Positions 6,475 to 13,270 are shown, counted from the first letter of the stretch. The stretch is 14,535 bases of DNA from Campylobacterales bacterium (GCA_025800305.1 JAOXRY010000114.1:1-14535), one strand, 5' to 3'. A program made the numbers and translations. The notes: generated by a model not told the origin, from the sequence alone.

Positions 6475-6834
6475 CTACTTCCTTTTCTCCAAGATCTTCT
6501 TAATAAACGGAGGTGGATTTTCATTGAGCATAGTGACAAGTTTTTTACTCTCATCTTCAATTGAAACAACCTCTTTGTATTTGATAGGAAAAATTCCTCT
6601 ATTGATTATTTTTGCGGCAGCTGTAGGACCTATATTGATAAAATAGACGATGTCACAATCTTGTATTAAGTCTATTGTTTTATCTGTATCTTTCTCATTG
6701 ATTCCAATTTTTTCAACAACAGTTGCACCACCAACTCCTACATCATAAATATTAAATTGTTTAGCACTGCCAAAGTGTGCATCGATGTTTTTATTGTCGT
6801 TTGTTGCAAAGGCAACTTTTAATGTAGAGCTCAT
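6475..6834 (-). CDS. nifX: FeMo-cofactor carrier protein NifX
   Basis: 119 residues of the NifX/NifB-C/NafY fold: VAFATNDNKNIDAHFGSAKQFNIYDV (8-33), CDIVYFINIGPTAAAKIINRGIFPIKY, and the C-terminal PPPFIKKIL. NifX binds NifB-cofactor and the VK-cluster during FeMo-co synthesis on NifEN. It is the first gene of the long minus-strand operon, with a strong AGGAGGG before the ATG and the conserved GGAACACTTTCTGAA element upstream. The NTPP...KR(I/K) ending is shared with the NifX-like protein at 12893, so that pair is closer to each other than to the one at 11376. Confidence 0.9.
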   Translation of the reverse strand: MSSTLKVAFATNDNKNIDAHFGSAKQFNIYDVGVGGATVVEKIGINEKDTDKTIDLIQDCDIVYFINIGPTAAAKIINRGIFPIKYKEVVSIEDESKKLVTMLNENPPPFIKKILEKRK

Positions 6835-6868
6835 AACACCCTCCTGAAAATTAATTACTTTATATGTT

Positions 6869-6883
6869 TTCAGAAAGTGTTCC
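6869..6883 (-). promoter_or_regulatory. Sigma-54-like promoter of the nifX operon
   Basis: GGAACACTTTCTGAA runs 6883-6869 on the minus strand, 49 bases before the nifX ATG. GG and GA are separated by exactly 10 bases, the spacing of -24/-12 promoters, but the -12 dinucleotide is GA and not GC. It is identical over 15 bases to the element before the plus-strand operon at 11325. A start site near 6859 would be expected. Confidence 0.7.
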
Positions 6884-6893
6884 TTAGAAGTTT

Positions 6894-7283
6894 TTATGAG
6901 TTTTTTTCTTTGATAAAATAGACAAGATCCCTATCCATAGTAGTTAAGTGGAGATCAAACCAATAAGGAAGTTTTTGGGTGTAGTAAGACTTTAAGATCT
7001 TTTGTCCAAAAATTGAGTGGGAGTTTTTTAGGAAGTATTCCATTTCTTTTAAAACTTTATTATGCTCATCTTTGTGCTCTTTAAATCTTGGATATTTATA
7101 AAGATCCATCAATTTTTCTTCCTCACTAAAATGTCTTTTTGTCTGCTCTAAAAGTTTAGTAATTACATTTTTGTAGGATTTATAGTTATTCTCTTCAACA
7201 CTGTTGTAGATCTCAATAAACTCTTTATGGAGATCATCCATGATTTCAAAGTTTAAAAGGTGTTTATCTGTAAGAAATTCCAT
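6894..7283 (-). CDS. Bacteriohemerythrin
   Basis: 129 residues with a complete di-iron site of the hemerythrin family: H19 (MDDLHKEF), H51 and E55 (RHFSEEEKLM), H70 and H74 (HKDEH), and H112 and D117 (HLTTMD). It is soluble, with no membrane segment or fused domain. Such proteins bind O2 reversibly; in N2 fixers this could lower free O2 near nitrogenase or deliver it. It begins 2 bases after the nifN stop and is transcribed with nifN. A nif-specific role is inferred from position. The nifX promoter lies just downstream of its stop. Confidence 0.92.
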   Translation of the reverse strand: MEFLTDKHLLNFEIMDDLHKEFIEIYNSVEENNYKSYKNVITKLLEQTKRHFSEEEKLMDLYKYPRFKEHKDEHNKVLKEMEYFLKNSHSIFGQKILKSYYTQKLPYWFDLHLTTMDRDLVYFIKEKNS

Positions 7284-7285
7284 TT

Positions 7286-8545
7286 TTAGAGACCCTCAAT
7301 TTTGTTAGCCACTTCAAAAAGAAAATAACAACTCCCTTCATAAAGGGTGTCATTTTTCATCTGGTTCCCTACCATCTCATAGTTTGGAAAACCTCTTACA
7401 ACCAAAGCCTTTTTATATTTATGTGTAAGTCTCTCTCCATGAAAGTTACTAATTAGTAGATCTGAATCTTCAAGAAGATTCTCAACATCTTCAAAGTCAC
7501 CAACAATTATATTGTCACAAGGAAGATTGTTTAGTGCAGAACTCTTATTTGGAGTAACAACAGCTTTTATATTTATCCCAGCCTCTTTTAGTGGAGTCGC
7601 AATAGATAGAATCTGATCTGGTTCTGTTGCAATAACAACATCTTTCCCACCAAGGGCAAACTGTGTATCTAAAAGAGCATCTTGAAGTCTCTTTCTCCAT
7701 CTAACAATTGTAGGATGTGGTTTTGAAATCTCTTTAAAATCCATTAAAGCTTTATAGAACTTATCAGCTTTTAAAAGACCACTTATCGTGTCAAAATGAA
7801 AATGGGTTGTTTGCTGATTTTTCTCTTTGAGAACCTCTCCACACTTTTCTACAGAATCTCCAATTGTTATAACTACAGCAGAATCTCCAAGATTTCTAAT
7901 TTCATCAACACTTATTCCTCCACTACTTAATGCTCCTTGTTTTACTCCAAGATGACCATCAAGAGATTCACTGAGATCTGGAAGAGCAAAAGTCTTAAAA
8001 CCAAATAAAGAGATCTGCTCTTTTATCTTTTCCACCTCAATAGGAGTAAGATTAACATTGGGAATTAAAAGAGCTTTTTTACTATCAGTCTCTTTTTTTG
8101 ACTCTACTAACTGCTCAATAATAGCTTCAATACTTTTTGCAAAACCACTTTCCAGACCACCTTCAAAATCAGGAGTATGAACATAAGTCATCAACTGCTT
8201 ATCTTTTAAAAGATAAGTAGCTCCTTTGATATCATCACCTTTGGTTTCTGTCATCCCTGTTGTAAAAAGCCCTACAAGATCAGGTTTTACTTTTTTTGTA
8301 ATGTTTTTAACAGCCTCAGAAATAGAGTAGTCTCCGCCATCAATAACAGCTGTAATATCATTAACAGCAGTTGTTTGAATAGCAATAGGATCACTAAAGT
8401 GTCTTGTAAAAAACACCTTTGAAAATGAAGCACACCCTTGTGCCCCATGCATTAATGGCATACAGTTTTTAATCCCAAGAAAGCATAAAAGTGCTCCCAT
8501 TGGTTGAGATAGTTTCAGTGGATTTATTTGAAGTGGTTTACTCAT
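7286..8545 (-). CDS. nifN: FeMo-cofactor scaffold subunit NifN
   Basis: 419 residues, slightly shorter than many NifN. The N-terminus KPLQINPLKLSQPMGALLCFLGIKNCMPLMHGAQGC is typical; C38 (GAQGC) corresponds to the NifN cysteine that helps bind the scaffold [4Fe-4S] cluster. FTRHFSDPIAIQTTAVND and the segments around GLFTTGMTETKGDD and DLLISNFHGE also fit. With NifE it forms the NifEN tetramer on which the NifB product is matured to FeMo-co. Unusually, nifE is not directly upstream: an island of about 1.4 kb with a GNAT gene and an ORF6N pseudogene separates them. nifN has its own sigma-54-like element. AAGG before the ATG is a modest ribosome site. Confidence 0.95.
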   Translation of the reverse strand: MSKPLQINPLKLSQPMGALLCFLGIKNCMPLMHGAQGCASFSKVFFTRHFSDPIAIQTTAVNDITAVIDGGDYSISEAVKNITKKVKPDLVGLFTTGMTETKGDDIKGATYLLKDKQLMTYVHTPDFEGGLESGFAKSIEAIIEQLVESKKETDSKKALLIPNVNLTPIEVEKIKEQISLFGFKTFALPDLSESLDGHLGVKQGALSSGGISVDEIRNLGDSAVVITIGDSVEKCGEVLKEKNQQTTHFHFDTISGLLKADKFYKALMDFKEISKPHPTIVRWRKRLQDALLDTQFALGGKDVVIATEPDQILSIATPLKEAGINIKAVVTPNKSSALNNLPCDNIIVGDFEDVENLLEDSDLLISNFHGERLTHKYKKALVVRGFPNYEMVGNQMKNDTLYEGSCYFLFEVANKIEGL

Positions 8546-8575
8546 GATAAAACCTTAAGAGTTTTATCTATGAAT

Positions 8576-8591
8576 ATTCAGAAAGTATTCC
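8576..8591 (-). promoter_or_regulatory. Sigma-54-like promoter of nifN-hemerythrin
   Basis: GGAATACTTTCTGAAT runs 8591-8576 on the minus strand, 46 bases before the nifN ATG. It differs by one base from the copies before nifX and the plus-strand operon. The 10-base spacing and the GA at the -12 place are kept. Confidence 0.65.
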
Positions 8592-8668
8592 TTTTCTACC
8601 TTATCTAAAATTGTTCTAATATTTAGTATTATTTGAATAGTTGTTTTAATAGGAGTAGTTAGAAAGTT

Positions 8669-9319
8669 ATGACAAATGAAAGTATGAATAATATATTAAA
8701 TAAGATAAATAAAAATGAACTTTTCTCATATGCTTTAAGAGGTATAAATGATAAAGTAGACCTAATTAACTTTAATGATGAATACGGATATGAACCGAAT
8801 ACTATGAATTTTTATGATTATTTTTTACTTAAAAATCAATTTTCTGAATCAGATCAAAAGTATGTTGGCATAATTCTTGATATGGGGTATCATGATTTAC
8901 ATATTTATATATTAGAAAACTATAGAGGTAAAGGTTATTTGCAAAGTACATTAAATCAGACAATATTACCATTTCTTTCATATTATAAAGAGAGAGAAAT
9001 TCAAGAACTAACATTTAATTCAATTGATGTAAAAAGATATATGATTAATGAGTTCGGATTTATTGATACAGGAGAATTGTCTGTTCGGAAAAATCTTATG
9101 GATAAAGATGTAGTTGAGTATAGTGAAGAAAATGAAAAAGCGATAGATTTTACATTTACAGAAACAGAGAAGTTGAGAAAAGATCTTAATGAAACAATTT
9201 ATAGACTAAAGATGATTAATAGACAATTGACTTTTAAGAAAGAGGACAGTTTTGAATACTATGACTCAAATATTGATAAAGTTTATTGGGAACTTAAAGA
9301 CCTTATGGATGGTTTATAG
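8669..9319 (+). CDS. GNAT-like acetyltransferase domain with C-terminal coiled-coil-like tail
   Basis: 216 residues. The stretch LHIYILENYRGKGYLQSTLNQ has the R-G-K-G-Y/L acetyl-CoA loop of GNAT motif A at 86-92, and RYMINEFGFIDTGELSVRKNL (123-143) resembles the terminal GNAT strand (xxYxxxGFxxTGE). Residues about 150-216 are Glu/Lys-rich and helical with no recognised domain. The substrate is unknown. It lies between nifN and nifE, on the strand opposite both, with no nif partner, so it looks like an inserted cargo gene. AGGAG is 13 bases before the ATG, a loose fit; the ATG at 8684 is an alternative start with its own weak context. Confidence 0.6.
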   Translation: MTNESMNNILNKINKNELFSYALRGINDKVDLINFNDEYGYEPNTMNFYDYFLLKNQFSESDQKYVGIILDMGYHDLHIYILENYRGKGYLQSTLNQTILPFLSYYKEREIQELTFNSIDVKRYMINEFGFIDTGELSVRKNLMDKDVVEYSEENEKAIDFTFTETEKLRKDLNETIYRLKMINRQLTFKKEDSFEYYDSNIDKVYWELKDLMDGL

Positions 9320-9335
9320 GAGTAATACATCGTTC

Positions 9336-9349
9336 AGTAAATATTTACT
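9336..9349 (+). repeat. A/T-rich palindrome after the GNAT gene
   Basis: AGTAAATATTTACT is a perfect 14-base palindrome followed on the plus strand by TTTTC, 17 bases after the GNAT stop. It overlaps the last codon and stop of the ORF6N remnant on the other strand. It could be a weak shared terminator, but its stem has only two G-C pairs and no loop, so it may be incidental. Confidence 0.2.
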
Positions 9350-9842
9350 TTTTCAAAAATCCAACCTTCCCATCAGTATCAGTAGTTCCTTTTTCTAAAA
9401 GTTGATTTAAAACTTAAATTATTTGTTTATCAGTATTTTCTAAAGATTCAATTCTTTTTGCTAATTCTTCATGGGTTAGTGCATATTTTCACATTTCAAC
9501 AAAAGCCCTCATTATTCCAATACTAACATCAATAGCTATAGCACTTTTTAAAATAGCACTAAGCATGGAGATACCTTGTTCTGTAAAAGCATAGGGTTGT
9601 CTTCTTATTCCCATTTTTTCTTTATTGGAGGTCACAAATTGTGACCTCCAATTTTCTAACTCTTCTTTTGTAAGTTGGAACATAAAATCTTCAGGAAATC
9701 TTTTGATATTTCTTTTTACAGCTTGGTTAAAAACTTTTGTTTCTACACCATATAAATCTGCTAGATCTCTATCCATCATAACTTTTAGTCCACGTATTGT
9801 GTAGATCTTTGTCTGAACTTTATCTTGTAAGATAACTTCCAT
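9345..9842 (-). pseudogene. Broken ORF6N-domain (phage antirepressor-like) gene, two nonsense codons
   Basis: Read from ATG 9842 (AGGAA 6 bases before it), the frame covers 166 codons to a TAA at 9347-9345, with a TGA at 9491-9489 and a TAA at 9416-9414. The N-terminus, KIYTIRGLKVMMDRDLADLYGVETKV, and RRQPYAFTEQGISMLSAIL are the hallmarks of the ORF6N domain found in phage and mobile-element proteins. After the TGA the frame still codes for KYALTHEELAKRIESLE, and after the TAA for VLNQLLEKGTTDTDG, the usual coiled-coil tail. Both stops are one C-to-T step from likely CGA (Arg) and CAA (Gln). The first 117 residues could still be made. An upstream start at 9908 adds nothing that looks like the family. 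Confidence 0.85.
9624..9652. repeat. 29-base perfect inverted repeat inside the ORF6N remnant
   Basis: Two arms of 14 bases, ATTGGAGGTCACAA and TTGTGACCTCCAAT, flank a single central A, with no mismatch. On the minus strand this codes for NWRSQFVTSN, a common sequence of ORF6N proteins. It is the longest perfect palindrome I found in the window. Confidence 0.75.
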
Positions 9843-9925
9843 AACTGTTCCTAATTTTTTAGAAACTATTGTATGAAAATGAAGAAATAATTGATAAATA
9901 TATTGCAAATTGTAATGTTGTTATA

Positions 9926-11266
9926 CTATTCCCAAGGAGCTTTCTCTCCTACAACTTTAAAAACATCATTTTGTACAGCAGAACAAACATCTTTTGCCAG
10001 ATTAGTAAGTCCACCATACGCTCCATAACTGACCTTTTTCTCTTGATTTACATCCACAAAGGCTATTTTCTTTTTTATTGCTGTATAGAGACTTCTTCCA
10101 CCAGCTAATAAGATATCTACCCCATGTTCATCAATTAATTTTCCTTGTTCATTGGCAGGAACTTTCATGAGAATAGGAACATACTGCTTAGCAATCTCAA
10201 TATCTTCTAATGTAGCTTTTCTAATGCTGGTTGCAACAACCTCAATTCCAATATCTTGCAAGGCTGAAGCTATTGACCAAGACTTATTCCCACCAGTATT
10301 TAAAATCGCTTTTTTACCATTTAATATTTTTCTATATGGGATAAGAGCCTTTTCAAGTTTTGCTTCTTCCTCAGCGATAATTTCTTCAGCTTTTTTGCTA
10401 AGTTCCTCGTCTCCAAAAGCATTGACAATAGATCTAATGGCATTACTTGTATCTCTTTTTCCATAAAAAGATACTGAAACATAAGGGATGTTATATCTCT
10501 CTTGCATCTTTCTTGTAAGAGTTACCAGTGACTTAGCGCAGACAATTACATTCAGCTTTGCCGTATGTGCAACTTGAATATCCTCCAGCCTTCCATCACC
10601 TGCTAAAGTTGAAACAACTTTGATCCCAATTTTTTCTAAAATAGGAGTATATTGCCACATATCTCCAGTAACGTTATATTCTCCAATTAGGTTTATTCCA
10701 TAAGGATGGATCTCTTCTGGCTCTCTTGTTCCTATTAATTGGTCTAAAATAGCTTCTCCACCAATTCTAGATCCTAAGTTTTTACTGGCAGCAAATCCAG
10801 GAGAGTGGATTACAACCATAGGGATCTTATGTTTCTCTTCCATTCTTTTGGCGATGTTATCCATATCATCACCAATCATCGCTGTTACACAAGTCTCGTA
10901 GATAAAGATACCTTTTGGATTTTTTTCTTTTACAATATACTCTATAGATTCTTCTAGCTTTTTATGACCACCAAAGATGATGTCATTGGTCGTTACATCT
11001 GTACAGTAACCAAGAAGGGTATTATTCTCTCCCTCCCAGCTTGTAGGAGTGGCTCTTGTCTCCCAAGAAGCCCCTTGACAGGTTGCAGGAGCATGGACAA
11101 GATGAACAACGTCAGCATATGGAAATAGGGCAATCTGAGCCCCTTCAAAAGCACAACCACCAGTTGTAGCTCCTGGTTTTGGTTTATCACAGCTTGATTT
11201 TTTCTTGTCATTGTGTGAACAAGCTGATTCGTTTAATAATTCTTTTATCTGCTTTCTATTTACCAT
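9926..11266 (-). CDS. nifE: FeMo-cofactor scaffold subunit NifE
   Basis: 446 residues, normal length. Cysteines C38 (TTGGCAFEGA), C63 (PATCQGASWETR) and C126 (YETCVTAMIGDD) match the NifE ligands of the scaffold clusters, and HSPGF, GEYNVTGDMW and the C-terminal SYGAYGGLTNLAK fit the family. It pairs with NifN. The N-terminus is Cys/Lys-rich (ESACSHNDKKKSSCDK). It has its own divergent promoter element with the plus-strand operon. No convincing terminator follows its stop; transcription may run through the ORF6N remnant and antisense to the GNAT gene towards nifN. Confidence 0.96.
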   Translation of the reverse strand: MVNRKQIKELLNESACSHNDKKKSSCDKPKPGATTGGCAFEGAQIALFPYADVVHLVHAPATCQGASWETRATPTSWEGENNTLLGYCTDVTTNDIIFGGHKKLEESIEYIVKEKNPKGIFIYETCVTAMIGDDMDNIAKRMEEKHKIPMVVIHSPGFAASKNLGSRIGGEAILDQLIGTREPEEIHPYGINLIGEYNVTGDMWQYTPILEKIGIKVVSTLAGDGRLEDIQVAHTAKLNVIVCAKSLVTLTRKMQERYNIPYVSVSFYGKRDTSNAIRSIVNAFGDEELSKKAEEIIAEEEAKLEKALIPYRKILNGKKAILNTGGNKSWSIASALQDIGIEVVATSIRKATLEDIEIAKQYVPILMKVPANEQGKLIDEHGVDILLAGGRSLYTAIKKKIAFVDVNQEKKVSYGAYGGLTNLAKDVCSAVQNDVFKVVGEKAPWE

Positions 11267-11297
11267 TGTCTCTTCCTAATCATTATTAATAAAAGAT

Positions 11298-11313
11298 ATT
11301 CAGAAACTGTTCC
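11298..11313 (-). promoter_or_regulatory. Sigma-54-like promoter of nifE
   Basis: GGAACAGTTTCTGAAT (11313-11298, minus strand) stands 47 bases before the nifE ATG. It has the same GG-N10-GA layout as the other three copies, with one changed base. Its GG is only 11 bases from the GG of the opposite promoter, so the two elements are back to back. Confidence 0.68.
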
Positions 11314-11324
11314 CTAAGTGTAAA

Positions 11325-11340
11325 GGAACACTTTCTGAAT
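11325..11340 (+). promoter_or_regulatory. Sigma-54-like promoter of the plus-strand NifX-like/cowN/fprA operon
   Basis: GGAACACTTTCTGAAT runs 11325-11340, 51 bases before the first start codon of the plus-strand operon (11376). It is identical to the nifX copy over 15 bases. A transcription start near 11350 is expected. Confidence 0.7.
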
Positions 11341-11375
11341 TACAAAAATGTAGATGTATATTGAAGGATATAACA

Positions 11376-11759
11376 ATGTTAGCGATACCACTAGATACTA
11401 AAGAGTCGACAACTATTTCAAAACTATATGGGAAAGCTCCATATTTCGCATTATTAAATAAAGAGACTGGAAATTTTTCAGTAATAGAAAATGAAGTTGT
11501 TGGAAAAGGTCCTAAAAGTGCAGGATTCTTAAAAGAAAAAGGTGCTGATTCAACAGTTTATTTCCATATGGGTGAGGGTGTTTATAAAACATTTGCCAAA
11601 GAGTCAATGAGTGTATTTACTGTAAGAGAAACATTTATGAGTATTGATGAGATCTATAGAGATTTTGGAAAGTTTCAAGAAGTTGATGACTCTAACTGTA
11701 AAGAGTTATTGATTCCTGGTGATCCAGGTGAGACTTGTAAGTGTGGGTGTAACGGTTAA
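11376..11759 (+). CDS. NifX/NifB-fold protein with a Cys-rich C-terminal tail
   Basis: 127 residues of the dinitrogenase iron-molybdenum cofactor family: MLAIPLDTKESTTISKLYGKAPYFALL at the start, then KGAD-STVYFHMGEG in place of the usual IxxxIGP loop. This is the most divergent of the three NifX-fold proteins here. The C-terminus, GDPGETCKCGCNG, has three cysteines in six residues and could hold a metal. I chose ATG 11376 because AAGGA lies 7 bases before it; a TTG at 11361 would add five residues and overlap the ribosome site. Its stop overlaps the cowN start (TAATG). The likely role is binding FeMo-co precursors, but the exact role is unknown. Confidence 0.75.
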   Translation: MLAIPLDTKESTTISKLYGKAPYFALLNKETGNFSVIENEVVGKGPKSAGFLKEKGADSTVYFHMGEGVYKTFAKESMSVFTVRETFMSIDEIYRDFGKFQEVDDSNCKELLIPGDPGETCKCGCNG

Positions 11760-12064
11760 TGGTTGAAGAGGTTAAGGATAGGTATATCACCTTTAATAAT
11801 ATTGACTGTTATGAGAATGCAGCTCTTGTTTTAGATTCGATGATAGAACTATTTGAAAAACAACCAGAGTCAAAGAATCAACTTTGGCAGAAGTTTATGG
11901 AGAAGATTCCAGAAAACTATCGTGAAGAGTTTGCCAAAGGTGAAGAGAAAGATACTCTTTATTTAGTGTGTGCAAATGTTTTTTATATCTCAGATCTCTT
12001 TGAAGAGTATGACTTTGATAAAGGAATCGAGGTTTTAGACCAAGTTGAATTGGAGTGTTGTTGA
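11759..12064 (+). CDS. cowN: CowN, protects N2 fixation from carbon monoxide
   Basis: 101 residues. The protein matches CowN from its RYITFNNIDCYENA start (8-21), through LWQKFMEKIPE and TLYLVCANVFYISDLFEEYDF, to its ending LDQVELECC. CowN sustains nitrogenase-dependent growth when CO is present, probably by acting directly on nitrogenase. The start codon overlaps the stop of the preceding gene and its own stop overlaps the next start (TGATG), so all three are translationally coupled. Confidence 0.9.
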   Translation: MVEEVKDRYITFNNIDCYENAALVLDSMIELFEKQPESKNQLWQKFMEKIPENYREEFAKGEEKDTLYLVCANVFYISDLFEEYDFDKGIEVLDQVELECC

Positions 12065-12804
12065 TGAACCATAGAGATAAAGAAGCACTAAATGCTTATA
12101 AAATAAAAGATTATCAAACTGCTATAGAAATCTGGGAAGAAGAAGCAAAATGTCAAAACCATCAAGCAATGGCAAATCTTGGGATTGTTTATTTAAAAGG
12201 TGAAGGTGTTCCTAAAGATCTAGCAAAAGCAAAGTATTGGTTTGAAGAGGCTAGTAAATATGACAATGATTCAGCAAATTACAATCTTGCTCTTATGTAT
12301 CAAACAAAAATAGGAGTAGAAGAGGATGTACCTAAAGCTATAGAGTATTTTAGAAGAGCGGTTAAGCAAAACCATACAGGAGCTAATTTTAGACTAGGGA
12401 TTTTACTACTTCAAGATAGAACAAACCCAGAACAAGTAAAAGAGGGGTTTAACTGTATACTTACTGCTGGAAAAAATGGACACCCGATGGCAAGAGCTCA
12501 AATAGGTGGAATTGATAAACCTATAAAAAAGACAACAGATCTTAATGAAGACTTCAGATCTAAAAGTAACAAAATACAGTTAGAAATTATTGAAGATGCT
12601 CTTTCTAGGTATGTAAGACCAATGCTTATCCAAGATGGTGGGAATATTATGATGATTGATTATATTGAGGAACCTATGGAAATAAGACTTGCCTATCAAG
12701 GAAACTGTGCAGGGTGTTCTATGGCATCAACTACAACTTATGATCTGATTCAAGATACGATGACTCAAGTAATTGATGAAGGCATAAGGTTATACATAAT
12801 ATGA
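12064..12804 (+). CDS. Sel1-like repeat protein fused to an Nfu (NifU C-terminal) domain
   Basis: 246 residues from ATG 12064, which overlaps the cowN stop by one base (a GTG at 12055 adds only MLL inside cowN). Residues about 33-140 form three Sel1-like TPR repeats: QAMANLGIVYLKGEGVPKDLAKAKYWFEEAS, SANYNLALMYQTKIGV...KAIEYFRRAV and GANFRLGILLLQD. Residues about 171-246 are an Nfu domain: IEDALSRYVRPMLIQDGGN, with the C215-x2-C218 motif GNCAGCSMASTTTYDLIQ. Nfu domains carry or deliver [4Fe-4S] clusters. A solenoid that docks on a partner, joined to an FeS carrier, would suit delivery to NifEN or NifH. The two domains are joined by a short charged linker (150-170). The stop overlaps the next start. 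Confidence 0.88.
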   Translation: MNHRDKEALNAYKIKDYQTAIEIWEEEAKCQNHQAMANLGIVYLKGEGVPKDLAKAKYWFEEASKYDNDSANYNLALMYQTKIGVEEDVPKAIEYFRRAVKQNHTGANFRLGILLLQDRTNPEQVKEGFNCILTAGKNGHPMARAQIGGIDKPIKKTTDLNEDFRSKSNKIQLEIIEDALSRYVRPMLIQDGGNIMMIDYIEEPMEIRLAYQGNCAGCSMASTTTYDLIQDTMTQVIDEGIRLYII

Positions 12805-12896
12805 AATATTTTCTTGATATATGGAATAAGTGGATAGAAAAATTATGGGATAAAATATTTGGTGATTTTTCTATTTTTAGTAGGAGTAATTTATGA
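12801..12896 (+). CDS. 31-residue Trp-rich amphipathic small protein
   Basis: ATG 12801 overlaps the stop of the Sel1-Nfu gene (ATGA), and its own TGA overlaps the ATG of the next gene (ATGA). The peptide begins MKYFLDIWNKWIEKLWDKIF and ends GDFSIFSRSNL. Residues 4-20 form an amphipathic helix with Leu/Ile/Trp on one face (L5, W8, W11/I12, L15, I19) and Lys/Asp/Glu on the other. It has three Trp in 31 residues. It could be a membrane-surface or protein-binding micro-protein. An alternative is that it only keeps ribosomes moving between its neighbours. The end-to-end coupling makes translation plausible, though no strong ribosome site of its own is seen. Confidence 0.55.
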   Translation: MKYFLDIWNKWIEKLWDKIFGDFSIFSRSNL

Positions 12897-13270
12897 TTAA
12901 AATAGCTATAGCCTCAACTGATGGCATAAATGTAAATCAACACTTTGGATGGTGTCAGGCTTTTTATATTTATCAAGTTACAAAGAGTAGTTTTTCTCAT
13001 ATAAAAACTATCGACTCATCAGAAGAAAAAGATACAGAGGGAGATAAATTAGAGTACAAAATCTCATGTCTTGATAATAGTGATATTGTCTATGTTACAC
13101 AAATTGGGCCAAAAGCTGCAGGTATGGTGCAGAATGCAGGAATCTATCCTATGAAATCTTTCATGGATGAAGAACCAATAGAAAAAGTACTAATGGCAAT
13201 ACAGAAAATGATGAATACACCGCCACTTTGGCTTAAACGTATAATGGTTCAAAAGGTCAATAATGAGTAA
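12893..13270 (+). CDS. NifX-like FeMo-cofactor binding protein
   Basis: 125 residues of the NifX/NafY family: IKIAIASTDGINVNQHFGWCQAFYIYQV (2-29), SDIVYVTQIGPKAAGMVQNAGIYPM and NTPPLWLKRIM at the end. The HFG and IGP loops that line the cofactor site are kept, in contrast to the protein at 11376. AGGAG stands 6 bases before the ATG. It is closely similar in plan to NifX at 6475, so this may be a second cofactor carrier, or one specialised for another condition. Its TAA is also the start of the fprA leader stem. Confidence 0.85.
   Translation: MIKIAIASTDGINVNQHFGWCQAFYIYQVTKSSFSHIKTIDSSEEKDTEGDKLEYKISCLDNSDIVYVTQIGPKAAGMVQNAGIYPMKSFMDEEPIEKVLMAIQKMMNTPPLWLKRIMVQKVNNE

Noticed and set aside
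11361..11375. TTG start of the first plus-strand NifX-like gene
   Set aside because: It overlaps the AAGGA that serves ATG 11376.
11267..11375. NifA upstream activator site TGT-N10-ACA
   Set aside because: Each TGT in the divergent spacer was checked and none has ACA ten bases on.
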